Assembly: GCA_002298915.1 (NCBI GenBank)
Contig: DBML01000020.1
Span: 1-49,236 of the forward strand
Direction: 5' to 3'
Origin: Clostridium sp. UBA699
GTDB taxonomy: Bacteria; Bacillota; Clostridia; Clostridiales; Clostridiaceae
Length of the DNA stretch: 49,236 nucleotides
Within the stretch, counting starts at the first letter, position 1. Each line of letters starts with the position of its first letter. The notes below the pieces were generated by a model. It made no database searches. It saw only the letters and a program-made list of their open reading frames with translations, and was not told where the DNA came from. The translations under genes and the position numbers were made by a program. Positions 24,886 through 31,935 of the stretch are shown here, in pieces.

Positions 24886-25329
24886 CTAATTTTTATTGTT
24901 CTGGTTAATCAGGTTTTCCTTTTCCACCGAGTTGAGTATGATGAACGTCTCTGTGTCTCCGTACATCTGTATCCTGTCTATTAGCCTGCCCAGGCTTTCT
25001 ATGTCCTCGAGGCTGGCCTTTATTATCTTGCAGTAGGGGCCAGTCACATGGTGGCACTCCGTTATGTCATCCTCACCCCTTATGAACTCGTTGAATTTCT
25101 CCGACTTCTGGACGTTTATGCTCACGTTTATGAGCACGTTGATCTTCTTGCCCAGCTTCTCATAATCTATGACTGCCTTGTAGCCTTTTATGATGCCTTC
25201 CTCCTCAAGCCGCTTGACCCTTTCCGCGACCGCCGGCGCGCTGAGGGCAACCCTCTGAGCCAGCTCCTTCATGGGTATCCGCCCGTCCTCGAGAAGTATC
25301 TTCAGAATCTTGTGATCCGTCAAGTCCAT
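24886..25329 (-). CDS. Lrp/AsnC family transcriptional regulator
   Basis: A 147-residue regulator with N-terminal helix-turn-helix (DLTDHKILKILLEDGRIPMKELAQRV and APAVAERVKRLEEEGIIKGY) and a C-terminal RAM domain for amino-acid binding (CHHVTGPYCKIIKAS, DRIQMYGDTETFIIL). The start at 25329 follows GGAGG; the frame also extends upstream into the asparaginase gene but without support. Lying between asparaginase and aspartate decarboxylase genes, it probably senses Asn, Asp or Ala and tunes this operon. Confidence 0.92.
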   Translation of the reverse strand: MDLTDHKILKILLEDGRIPMKELAQRVALSAPAVAERVKRLEEEGIIKGYKAVIDYEKLGKKINVLINVSINVQKSEKFNEFIRGEDDITECHHVTGPYCKIIKASLEDIESLGRLIDRIQMYGDTETFIILNSVEKENLINQNNKN

Positions 25330-25351
25330 CACTGCACCTCCATCAGATATA

Positions 25352-26338
25352 TTATCTGTATTCGTCCTTTTCGAAAATCTCTTTGAGCGCTGCCGCATCG
25401 CTGGTGTGGCCCAGGGCCACCATGAGCTTTATCCTCGCCTTCTGGCCAGGAAGGTTGCCTCCCAGGATGACACCCATGTCCCGCAGCTCCCTGCCTGCGC
25501 CCTTGTAGCCGTAGTCGTCAAGAACCTTTCCTGAAGGGCACCTGGAAACCATGACCACAGGTATTTTCCTGTCCAGTGCGTATTCGACTCCGTCCACCAT
25601 GGCCGGAGGTATGTTCCCCCTGCCCATGGCCTCAAGCACTATTCCCTTGCTGCCGGAGTCCGCGCAGAACCTCAGGAGCCTGCCGTCCATCCCGCAGCCG
25701 CACTTTATCAAGGCTATTTCCTCCTCTATCCTTCCTGCAGGAATGTGCTGCCTTTTCTCGTACCTGTAGTGGAAGAATGCCTTCCCGCCTTCAACGAAGC
25801 CCAGAGGCCCGAAGTCAACGCTCTTGAAGGTGTCAAGCGTATGGGTGTTTGTCTTCGTGACCTGCGCCGCGGCGTGAATTTCCCCGCTTAGAACGACCAT
25901 TACGCCCCTGCCCGAAGCGTCCTCCGCCACTGCAGTCAGTACGGAATCAGTGAGGTTGGCCGGGCCGTCCCAGCCGAAGTCCGAGCTGCTCTTCATCGAA
26001 CCCGTGAACACCACCGGCTTTGAGCCTTTGTAGGTAAGGTCGACCAGGTAGGCAGTCTCCTCCAGGGAGTCGGTCCCGTGGGTGACGACAACGCCGTCAT
26101 AGCCTTCCTTCTCGATCTTATCCGTTACAAGCCTCGAAACCTCGACCATCTTCTCAGGTGTCATGTGCGGGCTTGGGAGCATCCCGAAATCGTGGAAGCT
26201 CAGGTCTGCCAGCTTTTCGATGCCGGGAGAAAGCTTGAGTATGTCTTCGGCGCTGAGCGCCGGCACTGCTGCATCGCTTTTTTCGTCCTTCGTCATAGAT
26301 ATCGTCCCGCCTGTAAAAATAACTAAAATCCTCTTCAT
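25352..26338 (-). CDS. ansA: L-asparaginase
   Basis: A 328-residue enzyme hydrolysing asparagine to aspartate and ammonia. The two catalytic signatures are present: ILVIFTGGTISM at the N-terminus with the nucleophilic Thr, and GVVVTHGTDSLEETAYLVDL near residue 85 with the second Thr-Asp pair. GGAGREL-like GAGRELRDMGVILGG is near the C-terminus. No signal peptide is seen, so it is cytoplasmic (type I-like). The start at 26338 follows GAGGTG. It heads the operon whose last product removes the aspartate formed. Confidence 0.93.
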   Translation of the reverse strand: MKRILVIFTGGTISMTKDEKSDAAVPALSAEDILKLSPGIEKLADLSFHDFGMLPSPHMTPEKMVEVSRLVTDKIEKEGYDGVVVTHGTDSLEETAYLVDLTYKGSKPVVFTGSMKSSSDFGWDGPANLTDSVLTAVAEDASGRGVMVVLSGEIHAAAQVTKTNTHTLDTFKSVDFGPLGFVEGGKAFFHYRYEKRQHIPAGRIEEEIALIKCGCGMDGRLLRFCADSGSKGIVLEAMGRGNIPPAMVDGVEYALDRKIPVVMVSRCPSGKVLDDYGYKGAGRELRDMGVILGGNLPGQKARIKLMVALGHTSDAAALKEIFEKDEYR

Positions 26339-26380
26339 TTCAGCCTTCACCTCTTTTTATTTTTCGTCTTGTTTTTCTTT

Positions 26381-26389
26381 ATTTTATCA
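26381..26389 (-). promoter_or_regulatory. Extended -10 promoter of the asparaginase operon
   Basis: Minus strand TGATAAAAT; the -35 region is poor. It lies about 43 bases before the start codon. Confidence 0.5.
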
Positions 26390-26475
26390 TGGACATAATT
26401 GTTTTCACATACATCATGTAAACCAATTATCAATATGCGCCTTATTTTATTTTTTATTTTCGCGTTTTACCTCAT

Positions 26476-26500
26476 CAAAAAAAGACGGTTTTCAACCGTC
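26476..26500 (-). terminator. Terminator of the nuclease gene
   Basis: GACGGTT-TTC-AACCGTC stem (26484-26500) followed on the minus strand by eight bases of T, ten bases after the stop codon. Confidence 0.88.
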
Positions 26501-26509
26501 CTTTCCCCT

Positions 26510-27073
26510 CTAGTTGTCCGAATTCCAAAGCCCCCTGTTCTCTTTCCTGGCTTCAGCTCCGTACCTGGTCAGGTAATCCTGATACTTGACGTCAGGAGGG
26601 TACGTGCCCGGCTGGGCATAGCCTTCCAGAACAAGTAAAGCGTTGTACATCTTCGCCCTTATCTCCGAATCGCTTATCTTTGAAGGCAGGCTCAGCCATA
26701 CGTACCTCAGCAGCCTCCCGTACCTGTCCGTCTCCGAAACATCCATCTCCAGGTACACCGTCTTCCCTGTAAGCTGGCTTTTGGTGTAGGCGCTGGCCTC
26801 TTTTCCGTAGAACTCCACGGTGTTCGTGGATTCCGGGGAGTCCACGCCTATGAACCTGACCCTCCTGCCGTCGGAGAGCACCACGGTGTCGCCGTCAACA
26901 ACCCTTGACACGACAGCCTTCTCGAAGCTTACGCCGTCAGCTACCTGGATCGACCCCACGCCCTGTTCCCTGTCCGAAGCTGTCTGGTCCGCCGAACAGC
27001 CCGACGCAGCTGCCGATGCAGCCAGCAGCGCCGCGATCAGGATACCCTTCAATATGCCCTTCTTTGACTTCAT
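26510..27073 (-). CDS. Thermonuclease-family (SNase-like) lipoprotein
   Basis: A 187-residue exported nuclease. The N-terminus is a lipoprotein signal with lipobox ASGC (Cys about residue 26), so the protein would be anchored to the outer face of the membrane. The SNase domain starts near residue 55: RVVDGDTVVLSDGRRVRFIGVDSPE carries the catalytic Arg, metal Asp and Glu, and DRYGRLLRYVW has the second Arg; NRGLW closes the domain. Its role is probably degradation of extracellular nucleic acid. It has its own promoter and terminator. Confidence 0.92.
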   Translation of the reverse strand: MKSKKGILKGILIAALLAASAAASGCSADQTASDREQGVGSIQVADGVSFEKAVVSRVVDGDTVVLSDGRRVRFIGVDSPESTNTVEFYGKEASAYTKSQLTGKTVYLEMDVSETDRYGRLLRYVWLSLPSKISDSEIRAKMYNALLVLEGYAQPGTYPPDVKYQDYLTRYGAEARKENRGLWNSDN

Positions 27074-27103
27074 CGTCTCACCTGGCTTCCTTGTTTTTTT
27101 CTA

Positions 27104-27132
27104 ATTATACTACCAGCAGTCTTTGTCCACAA
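27104..27132 (-). promoter_or_regulatory. Promoter of the nuclease gene
   Basis: Minus strand TTGTGG (27127-27132) and TATAAT (27104-27109), 17 bases apart. Confidence 0.7.
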
Positions 27133-27154
27133 GAGATGCTCCATTTTGTCCACA
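27123..27154 (+). repeat. Two direct copies of TTGTCCACA
   Basis: TTGTCCACA occurs at 27123-27131 and 27146-27154, 23 bases apart, in the gap between divergent genes. Each differs from the DnaA box TTATCCACA by one base. Two copies alone do not make an origin, and no replication gene is nearby. Confidence 0.35.
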
Positions 27155-27226
27155 GTGTGTATATTTTTGTCCCTGCCCTGGTATATAATATAAGTAACAA
27201 TCACTGTTCAACATCGGAGGTGACGC

Positions 27227-27724
27227 ATGAAAAACCTTAGGAAACAGGAAGTAATAATCTCATCGTTATATCTAGTAATGGGAGTTTTCGGCGTCGTAGG
27301 CTCCACCGGAGAAGGGCGTTTCCCATACTACGACGGGCTTCTATTGGGTTTAAGCGGACAGCTTCTGATGTTCTCCGCAGCTGGGGTTATAATGAACCTG
27401 AAGGTCGCCCGTAAGGGTATGCTGGCCGCTTTCATACTCTATGTCATTGAGCTGGGTCTCGGAATACCTGTGGACACGTCAGACAGGCACATTATGAATG
27501 CATACCTGTCGGATCACCTTTTCTTCCTTGCAGCTTACATACCAATGCTTTACCTCGCATTCCCTGAAAACGGGGCGATGAAAGCCCTTATAGACTTTTA
27601 TAAGAGCCAGCTCTACTACGCCCTGAGGATCGACAAGTTTGAAGAAGCCCTTAGGCCGCCTTCGGAAGCTGACGCAGAAAAAGGGGTGGGAACTGATGAG
27701 CCTCCCAAACAAAAGAAGCAATGA
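27227..27724 (+). CDS. Membrane protein, function unknown (paralogue of the next gene)
   Basis: A 165-residue protein with four predicted membrane segments and a charged C-terminal tail. I do not recognise the family. It aligns along its length with the N-terminal half of the following 286-residue protein (shared MKNLRK/MKNLNK start, VSAAGI/FSAAGV, ARKGMLAA, and AAYIPMLYLAFPE / VVYIPMLYLAFPE), so the pair arose by duplication. A GGAGGTGACGC ribosome binding site precedes the ATG. Confidence 0.8.
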   Translation: MKNLRKQEVIISSLYLVMGVFGVVGSTGEGRFPYYDGLLLGLSGQLLMFSAAGVIMNLKVARKGMLAAFILYVIELGLGIPVDTSDRHIMNAYLSDHLFFLAAYIPMLYLAFPENGAMKALIDFYKSQLYYALRIDKFEEALRPPSEADAEKGVGTDEPPKQKKQ

Positions 27725-27808
27725 GCAGCACTTTCGCTGCGGCGAGGCCGTCTCCATAATTTTGTTCTATAATAATAGAAATTATAAATATTTTAAAGGG
27801 GGAACAAC

Positions 27809-28669
27809 ATGAAAAATCTTAATAAGAGAACGATTATCTTTTCAATCCTGTACATAGTTATCGGAGCGCTGGAGCTTATCTTCGGCTCCGATGCAAGCAC
27901 CAAATTATTCTTGTTGGACAACATCATGGTAAGGTTGGGCGGAGCGGTCCTTCTCGTATCAGCGGCAGGAATTCTTCTTGACAAGGAGCTCGCCCGCAAA
28001 GGCATGCTGGCCGCATTGATACTGCATCTGGCCGAGCTCGTTATAGGCGCGCCGGCCAACGCCACTTCCGCTGAAATATTCCTGACCGTTGCCATGCTTA
28101 TCGTGGTATACATACCTATGCTTTACCTTGCTTTTCCGGAAAGCATGGTTTGGGGAAGCATCTTCGGCGTTTTCAGAAGGAAGAAAACCATTGCAGCAGT
28201 CGACCCAGTCGAGTTCAGGATCAGGAATGAGATTGAACAGGAAAGGAAGATTAAGAACGGCGCATCATGGCTGTACTGGATCGCAGGGTTGTCCGTCGTA
28301 AATTCAGGAATTTTTTATTTCGACGGCGGCCTGAACTTCATCTTCGGCCTAGGTGCAACGCAATATTTTGACGCGCTGGCCTACTCCTTTTACGATTACT
28401 TCGGTATGCCTGTTTTGTTGCTTGGTTATGCCCTGGATGCTTTTCTGGTCGGTCTTTTCATTTACCTCGGCATTATGGCAAGCAAATGCAGGAAATGGGC
28501 CTTCATAGCCGGCATGATATTGTACGCCCTCGACACGCTAGTGTTCATTGTTTTTACTGACTTTATAGGAATAGCTGCTCATGTTTTTGCCCTTGCGATG
28601 ATATTCAATACCTATAAAGCCCTGAACGCTGTACAGGTCTCATCTGAAGAAGTTGAACAAGATATCTGA
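27809..28669 (+). CDS. Membrane protein, function unknown, with an added C-terminal membrane domain
   Basis: A 286-residue protein of two parts. Residues 1-125 match the preceding 165-residue protein (four membrane segments, ARKGMLAALILHLAELVIGAP). Residues 150-280 form a second four-segment membrane domain (ASWLYWIAGLSVVNSGIFYFDGG onwards), joined by a charged linker. The second half resembles rhomboid-free membrane domains of unknown role in other Firmicutes, but I cannot name it. RBS AAAGGGGG is present. Confidence 0.8.
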   Translation: MKNLNKRTIIFSILYIVIGALELIFGSDASTKLFLLDNIMVRLGGAVLLVSAAGILLDKELARKGMLAALILHLAELVIGAPANATSAEIFLTVAMLIVVYIPMLYLAFPESMVWGSIFGVFRRKKTIAAVDPVEFRIRNEIEQERKIKNGASWLYWIAGLSVVNSGIFYFDGGLNFIFGLGATQYFDALAYSFYDYFGMPVLLLGYALDAFLVGLFIYLGIMASKCRKWAFIAGMILYALDTLVFIVFTDFIGIAAHVFALAMIFNTYKALNAVQVSSEEVEQDI

Positions 28670-28702
28670 GCTTAACGCTTCCTTCAAAGGAGAGTGATCG
28701 GT

Positions 28703-29686
28703 TTGAAAAACGTTGATTTCCTGAAAAATTCAGGTCAGCCCTGGGTTGTGTACAGGACGCTTGTCGACCTGGAAGGCCTGGACGAGGATGACCCTGCTGT
28801 CAGAAAGGCGAGAGCCGAAATGCTGGGCCATCCTATGGTAGAGACCTTGATCGAGGAGCTGCAGGGCTGGCCGGGAACAGTGCTTAACAGCCACAAGAGC
28901 GCCGGGCAGCTGTACCATAAGCTTTCCTTCCTCGCAGAGCTCGGCTTTAAGGCTGATGACAAGGGCATGAAAAAGGTCATATCGAAAATAAAGTCAAGCG
29001 TTTCGAAGGAAGGCCTCTTCCAGCTGCCTACCCAAATACCCGAGCATTTCGGCGGAAGCGGGAAAGAGGAGCTGGCCTGGGCCCTTTGCGATGCGCCGAC
29101 GACCGCTTATTCACTAGCCAGCATGGGCCTCAGCGGGGATCCGGAGCTGCTGAAAGGCCTTGACTACCTTATCGGTCTAGCCAGGGAAAACGGATGGCCC
29201 TGCAAGGTTTCTGAGAACCTTGGCAAATTCAGGGGCCCCGGCAAGAAGGGCGACCCCTGCCCTTACGTTAACCTCATAATGCTCAAGCTTCTTGCCCTTT
29301 TCGAAGACCGGATTGAAAGCCGGGAAGCACGCGCCGGCGTGGAAAGCCTTCTCAGCCTCTGGGAGGACAGCCTGGAGCAGCACCCCTACATGTTCTTCAT
29401 GGGCACGGACTTCAGGAAGCTCAAGGCCCCTTTCATATGGTACGACATACTCCACGTTGCCGATGTCCTTTCGAGGTACCCGTACGCAAGGGAAGACAAG
29501 AGGTTCCTGGACATGCTGGACGCCATACATTCCAAAGCAGACGAAGACGGCCTGTACACGCCCGAATCGGTATGGACCGCCTGGAAAGGCTGGGACTTCG
29601 CCCAGAAGAAGGAGCCTTCTGCCTGGCTCACCTTCCTGGTCATGAGGATAGACAGGAGAATGTCGGAGGCCGGCCATGGAAGGTAA
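28703..29686 (+). CDS. Conserved hypothetical protein, probable alpha/alpha-toroid fold
   Basis: A 327-residue soluble protein rich in helices, with repeated short units (GLARENGWPCKV, HSKADEDGLYTPE, KEGLFQLPTQIPEHFGG) like those of prenyltransferase/terpene-cyclase toroids. Conserved-looking His, Asp and Cys residues (GDPCPYVNL, WYDILHVADVL) could form an active site. There is no signal peptide. The start is probably TTG at 28703, with AAAGGAGA upstream; a GTG at 28694 would abut that site. It overlaps the next gene by 11 bases, so they are translationally coupled. Confidence 0.75.
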   Translation: MKNVDFLKNSGQPWVVYRTLVDLEGLDEDDPAVRKARAEMLGHPMVETLIEELQGWPGTVLNSHKSAGQLYHKLSFLAELGFKADDKGMKKVISKIKSSVSKEGLFQLPTQIPEHFGGSGKEELAWALCDAPTTAYSLASMGLSGDPELLKGLDYLIGLARENGWPCKVSENLGKFRGPGKKGDPCPYVNLIMLKLLALFEDRIESREARAGVESLLSLWEDSLEQHPYMFFMGTDFRKLKAPFIWYDILHVADVLSRYPYAREDKRFLDMLDAIHSKADEDGLYTPESVWTAWKGWDFAQKKEPSAWLTFLVMRIDRRMSEAGHGR

Positions 29687-30263
29687 GAAGCTTCCGGACT
29701 CCTGGCTCACGGTTGACAGCAGGGATGAGTGGAGCAGCTGGCTGTCCGAACACCACGGCTCGGAACCCGGGGTGTGGCTAATGATAAAAAAGGCGGGCTC
29801 AAAGGGAGCAGGCGTAACACTTGCAGATGCCGTGACAGAAGCGCTTCGCTTCGGCTGGATAGACAGCAGGATGAGGAGCCTTGGCGAGGAGGGCTATATA
29901 CTCCGCTTCTCGCCCCGCAGGCCCGACAGCGTTTGGTCCGCCGCAAACCGGAAGCGCGTCGAGGAGCTTGACAAGGCCGGCCTCATGACCGAAGCCGGCC
30001 TGGCTTCAGTCCGCGCCGCAAAGGATAGCGGCCAGTGGCAGAAGGCATACTCGTCGAAGGAAGCGCCCGACGTTCCCGCCGACCTGTTGTCTGAGCTTGA
30101 TGCAGCTCCGCCTGCGCGTCCCAACTTCGAAGGCTGGAGCAACAGCGACAAGCTGCAGGCCGTCTTCTGGATAGACCAGGCGAAGCGGCATGAGACGCGC
30201 TCAAAAAGGATAAAAGAAATAGCGGCCATGGCTAAAGCCGGCCGCAGACCGAATCAGGAATAG
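29676..30263 (+). CDS. YdeI/OmpD-associated family protein
   Basis: A 195-residue protein of the YdeI/OmpD-associated group (bacteriocin-protection type), cytoplasmic and widespread. Signatures are SRDEWSSWLSEHHGSEPGVWLMIKK at the N-terminus, AVTEALRFGWIDSRMRSLGEEGY in the middle with the conserved GWIDS, RFSPRRPDSVWS and a C-terminal WSNSDKLQAVFWIDQAKRHETRSKRIKEIA. The biochemical function is not established. It is coupled to the toroid-like protein by an 11-base overlap. Confidence 0.88.
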   Translation: MEGKKLPDSWLTVDSRDEWSSWLSEHHGSEPGVWLMIKKAGSKGAGVTLADAVTEALRFGWIDSRMRSLGEEGYILRFSPRRPDSVWSAANRKRVEELDKAGLMTEAGLASVRAAKDSGQWQKAYSSKEAPDVPADLLSELDAAPPARPNFEGWSNSDKLQAVFWIDQAKRHETRSKRIKEIAAMAKAGRRPNQE

Positions 30264-30276
30264 AGGAGATGATACT

Positions 30277-30519
30277 ATGGCAAACTCACTGTCAGCCGCA
30301 GGCCCTAACTCCAAGTACAACCAGCCCGGCGCAGATCCCGCAGGTTTTCTTGGCGGCCTCTGGCACGGCCTAATAGCCCCCGTAACATTCATAATAAGCC
30401 TGTTCACGCCCAACGTTAGGATCTACGAAACCAACAACAAGGGCGTAATCTACGATTTCGGCTTCATCATCGGCATCTCAGCCTCCTTCGGCGGAAGCGG
30501 CTCAAGCGTTCGCAGCTGA
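30277..30519 (+). CDS. Small conserved protein (80 aa), function unknown
   Basis: An 80-residue protein with an amphipathic start, one hydrophobic stretch (GLIAPVTFIISLF), then RIYETNNKGVIYDFGFIIG and a Gly/Ser-rich tail. This pattern is found in short proteins of many bacteria and none has a known role. A GAGGAGATGAT ribosome binding site stands 13 bases after the previous gene, so it is likely the last gene of the plus-strand operon. Confidence 0.7.
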   Translation: MANSLSAAGPNSKYNQPGADPAGFLGGLWHGLIAPVTFIISLFTPNVRIYETNNKGVIYDFGFIIGISASFGGSGSSVRS

Positions 30520-30567
30520 TGCAGATATTTTCTGAAAAACAATGCTTTACGGGCGGCGGCGCCTTTC

Positions 30568-30942
30568 CTACCGCTGTCCCGCCATCCCGAAAACGGCTCC
30601 CGATATGAACGGAATGAGCCATATTGCCCAGACTGCTATGCTGAGCCTGTGGAAATCGGCCCTCTTCTTTTCGTCGCCCTTGAAAAGCACTAACGTTGCC
30701 CAAGCCGCGTGGAACATCATAAGGACTATCGCCAGAAGTCCCGTGACTCCGTGGAAGTTGAACTCGAACCCGCTTCCCGCTATCCTCCCCATGAGCGTTG
30801 TGCCGAGAGTGTCGAATACCAGTCCGGTCCAGAACACCAAGAGGTGCCACTTCCTGAGCTCCCCGTTGATCTTTTCGCCCCATACCCCTGTTGTATAGAA
30901 TACGAGCGCGCTTGTTATTGATATTACTGCGTACATAAGCAT
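30568..30942 (-). CDS. hsmA: HsmA family membrane protein (TIGR03987)
   Basis: A 124-residue protein with four membrane segments and conserved His residues in each half: TTGVWGEKINGELRKWHLLVFW, FNFHGVTGLLAIVLMMFHAAW and RADFHRLSIAVW. This is the TIGR03987/HsmA family. In Clostridioides difficile the hsmRA pair senses heme, and HsmA binds it to limit oxidative stress. The start at 30942 follows AAGGAGG by eight bases. A perfect inverted repeat 25 bases upstream matches the one in front of the TetR gene, so this gene is probably controlled by that regulator. Confidence 0.85.
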   Translation of the reverse strand: MLMYAVISITSALVFYTTGVWGEKINGELRKWHLLVFWTGLVFDTLGTTLMGRIAGSGFEFNFHGVTGLLAIVLMMFHAAWATLVLFKGDEKKRADFHRLSIAVWAIWLIPFISGAVFGMAGQR

Positions 30943-30966
30943 AAATTGTTCCTCCTTGTTATTTTT

Positions 30967-30981
30967 ATGAACCATGTTCAT
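30967..30981. promoter_or_regulatory. TetR operator upstream of hsmA
   Basis: ATGAAC-CAT-GTTCAT, a perfect 15-base dyad. The half-sites are the same as in the operator at 31606-31618 at the TetR promoter. Confidence 0.8.
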
Positions 30982-30992
30982 TTAAAGTCCCA

Positions 30993-31028
30993 ATATTAGG
31001 CCGGCTCCATTGGGATACGGCCTAATAT
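30993..31028 (-). terminator. Hairpin at the TetR stop codon
   Basis: An 11-bp stem ATATTAGGCCG / CGGCCTAATAT (30993-31003, 31018-31028) overlaps the TetR stop codon. There is no clear T-tract, so partial termination or mRNA protection between tetR and hsmA are both possible. Confidence 0.5.
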
Positions 31029-31579
31029 ATGATTTCCTGCAATATTTTCCTGAATTCCTGGTACTCGAATGCTGGCATCTGGATTATGGTGACAAAGTTC
31101 ATGAGTATAAACCTGGACGCCTCCCTGGCTCCAACCCTGCTCTTCAGCCTTCCTTCCTCCAGCTCCTTGTCGAGCAGCCTTTCTATAATAGCTGCCAGCC
31201 TGTCCATGTAGAGGTTCTCTTCTTCAGTGCCCCTTCTTAAACGGTCCGGCTGGGCGTAGAACTCCGGATTGAGCCATACTTCCCTGAAGGCCTTTATGAA
31301 GCCGCTGAGCTCTTCGAATATCCTGTCCAGCTTCTCATAAAAGGGGCCCTCCAGAGCGGCTATCTCCTCGAGCCTGCCCATGTTCTCGCTCCAGTAGTCC
31401 GAAATCATCCCTGCGACGAGGTCATGCTTAGTAGGATAGTAGTTGTATATGGTACCCAGCGCGATGCCGCAGGCCTTCGAGATGCTCCTCATGCTCAACT
31501 TCGAATAGCCTTCGCTGTAGAGGATCTTCTTCGCCTCCTCCAGTATCAGCTGCCTTGGGTTATCTATTATCTTCGGCAA
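31022..31579 (-). CDS. TetR family transcriptional regulator
   Basis: A 185-residue repressor. The N-terminal helix-turn-helix is residues 8-55 (ILEEAKKILYSEGYSKLSMRSISKACGIALGTIYNYYPTK pattern); the ligand-binding helices follow. The start is TTG at 31579, eight bases after AGGAGG. A consensus promoter and a dyad operator at the predicted transcription start indicate autorepression. The same dyad precedes the downstream hsmA gene, so the two form a small regulon. The ligand is unknown; heme or a membrane-active compound is a guess from the HsmA partner. Confidence 0.92.
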   Translation of the reverse strand: MPKIIDNPRQLILEEAKKILYSEGYSKLSMRSISKACGIALGTIYNYYPTKHDLVAGMISDYWSENMGRLEEIAALEGPFYEKLDRIFEELSGFIKAFREVWLNPEFYAQPDRLRRGTEEENLYMDRLAAIIERLLDKELEEGRLKSRVGAREASRFILMNFVTIIQMPAFEYQEFRKILQEIIY

Positions 31580-31605
31580 ACGCCTTCCCTCCTTCAGCCA
31601 TTATG

Positions 31606-31618
31606 TGAACGGTGTTCA
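31606..31618. promoter_or_regulatory. TetR operator at the tetR transcription start
   Basis: TGAAC-GGT-GTTCA, a perfect dyad placed at about +1 to +14 of the predicted transcript. Confidence 0.82.
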
Positions 31619-31625
31619 TATACCT

Positions 31626-31654
31626 ATATTACCCCCTATCCGCAGACTTGTCAA
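31626..31654 (-). promoter_or_regulatory. Promoter of the TetR gene
   Basis: Minus strand TTGACA (31649-31654) and TAATAT (31626-31631), 17 bases apart. Confidence 0.88.
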
Positions 31655-31918
31655 CTACATTTTGTACAGGAACCACTTGCAGGTTCCCAGCTCGTACTTT
31701 ATCTCGAACAGCCTCTCCACCCCGCCGTCAAGGCTCTGGCAGCGGAACAGGAGCATCTTGTTCCCCGCCAGCTTTTCAACGTGGCGCTGAAGTATCCTGT
31801 CTATCTTAATCACCTTCAGCGGTTCGTCTCCCATCTGGAGCCTGAACCTGATGGGCCTTATCTCGCCCCTTCCGTCGGTGTACGCAATCATCTCTATGGG
31901 ATGGTTCATCACCTTCAT
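31655..31918 (-). CDS. Small conserved protein downstream of the Y-family polymerase
   Basis: An 87-residue basic protein (HPIEMIAYTDGRGEIRPIRFR, VIKIDRILQRHVEKLAGNK, FEIKYELGTCKWFLYKM) with no membrane segment. I recognise the arrangement, a short gene 17 bases after a UmuC/DinB-type gene, but not a named family. The sequence does not match YolD. Predicted beta-strand content and basic charge would fit an accessory DNA-repair role; this rests on the operon alone. AAGAAGGTGAT serves as ribosome binding site. Confidence 0.75.
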   Translation of the reverse strand: MKVMNHPIEMIAYTDGRGEIRPIRFRLQMGDEPLKVIKIDRILQRHVEKLAGNKMLLFRCQSLDGGVERLFEIKYELGTCKWFLYKM

Positions 31919-31935
31919 CTTATATCACCTTCTTC

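Noticed and set aside
27123..27154. Two TTGTCCACA repeats as a DnaA-box cluster or origin
   Set aside because: Only two degenerate copies, no AT-rich unwinding region beside them and no dnaA or dnaN gene; part of the first copy is the -35 region of the nuclease promoter.
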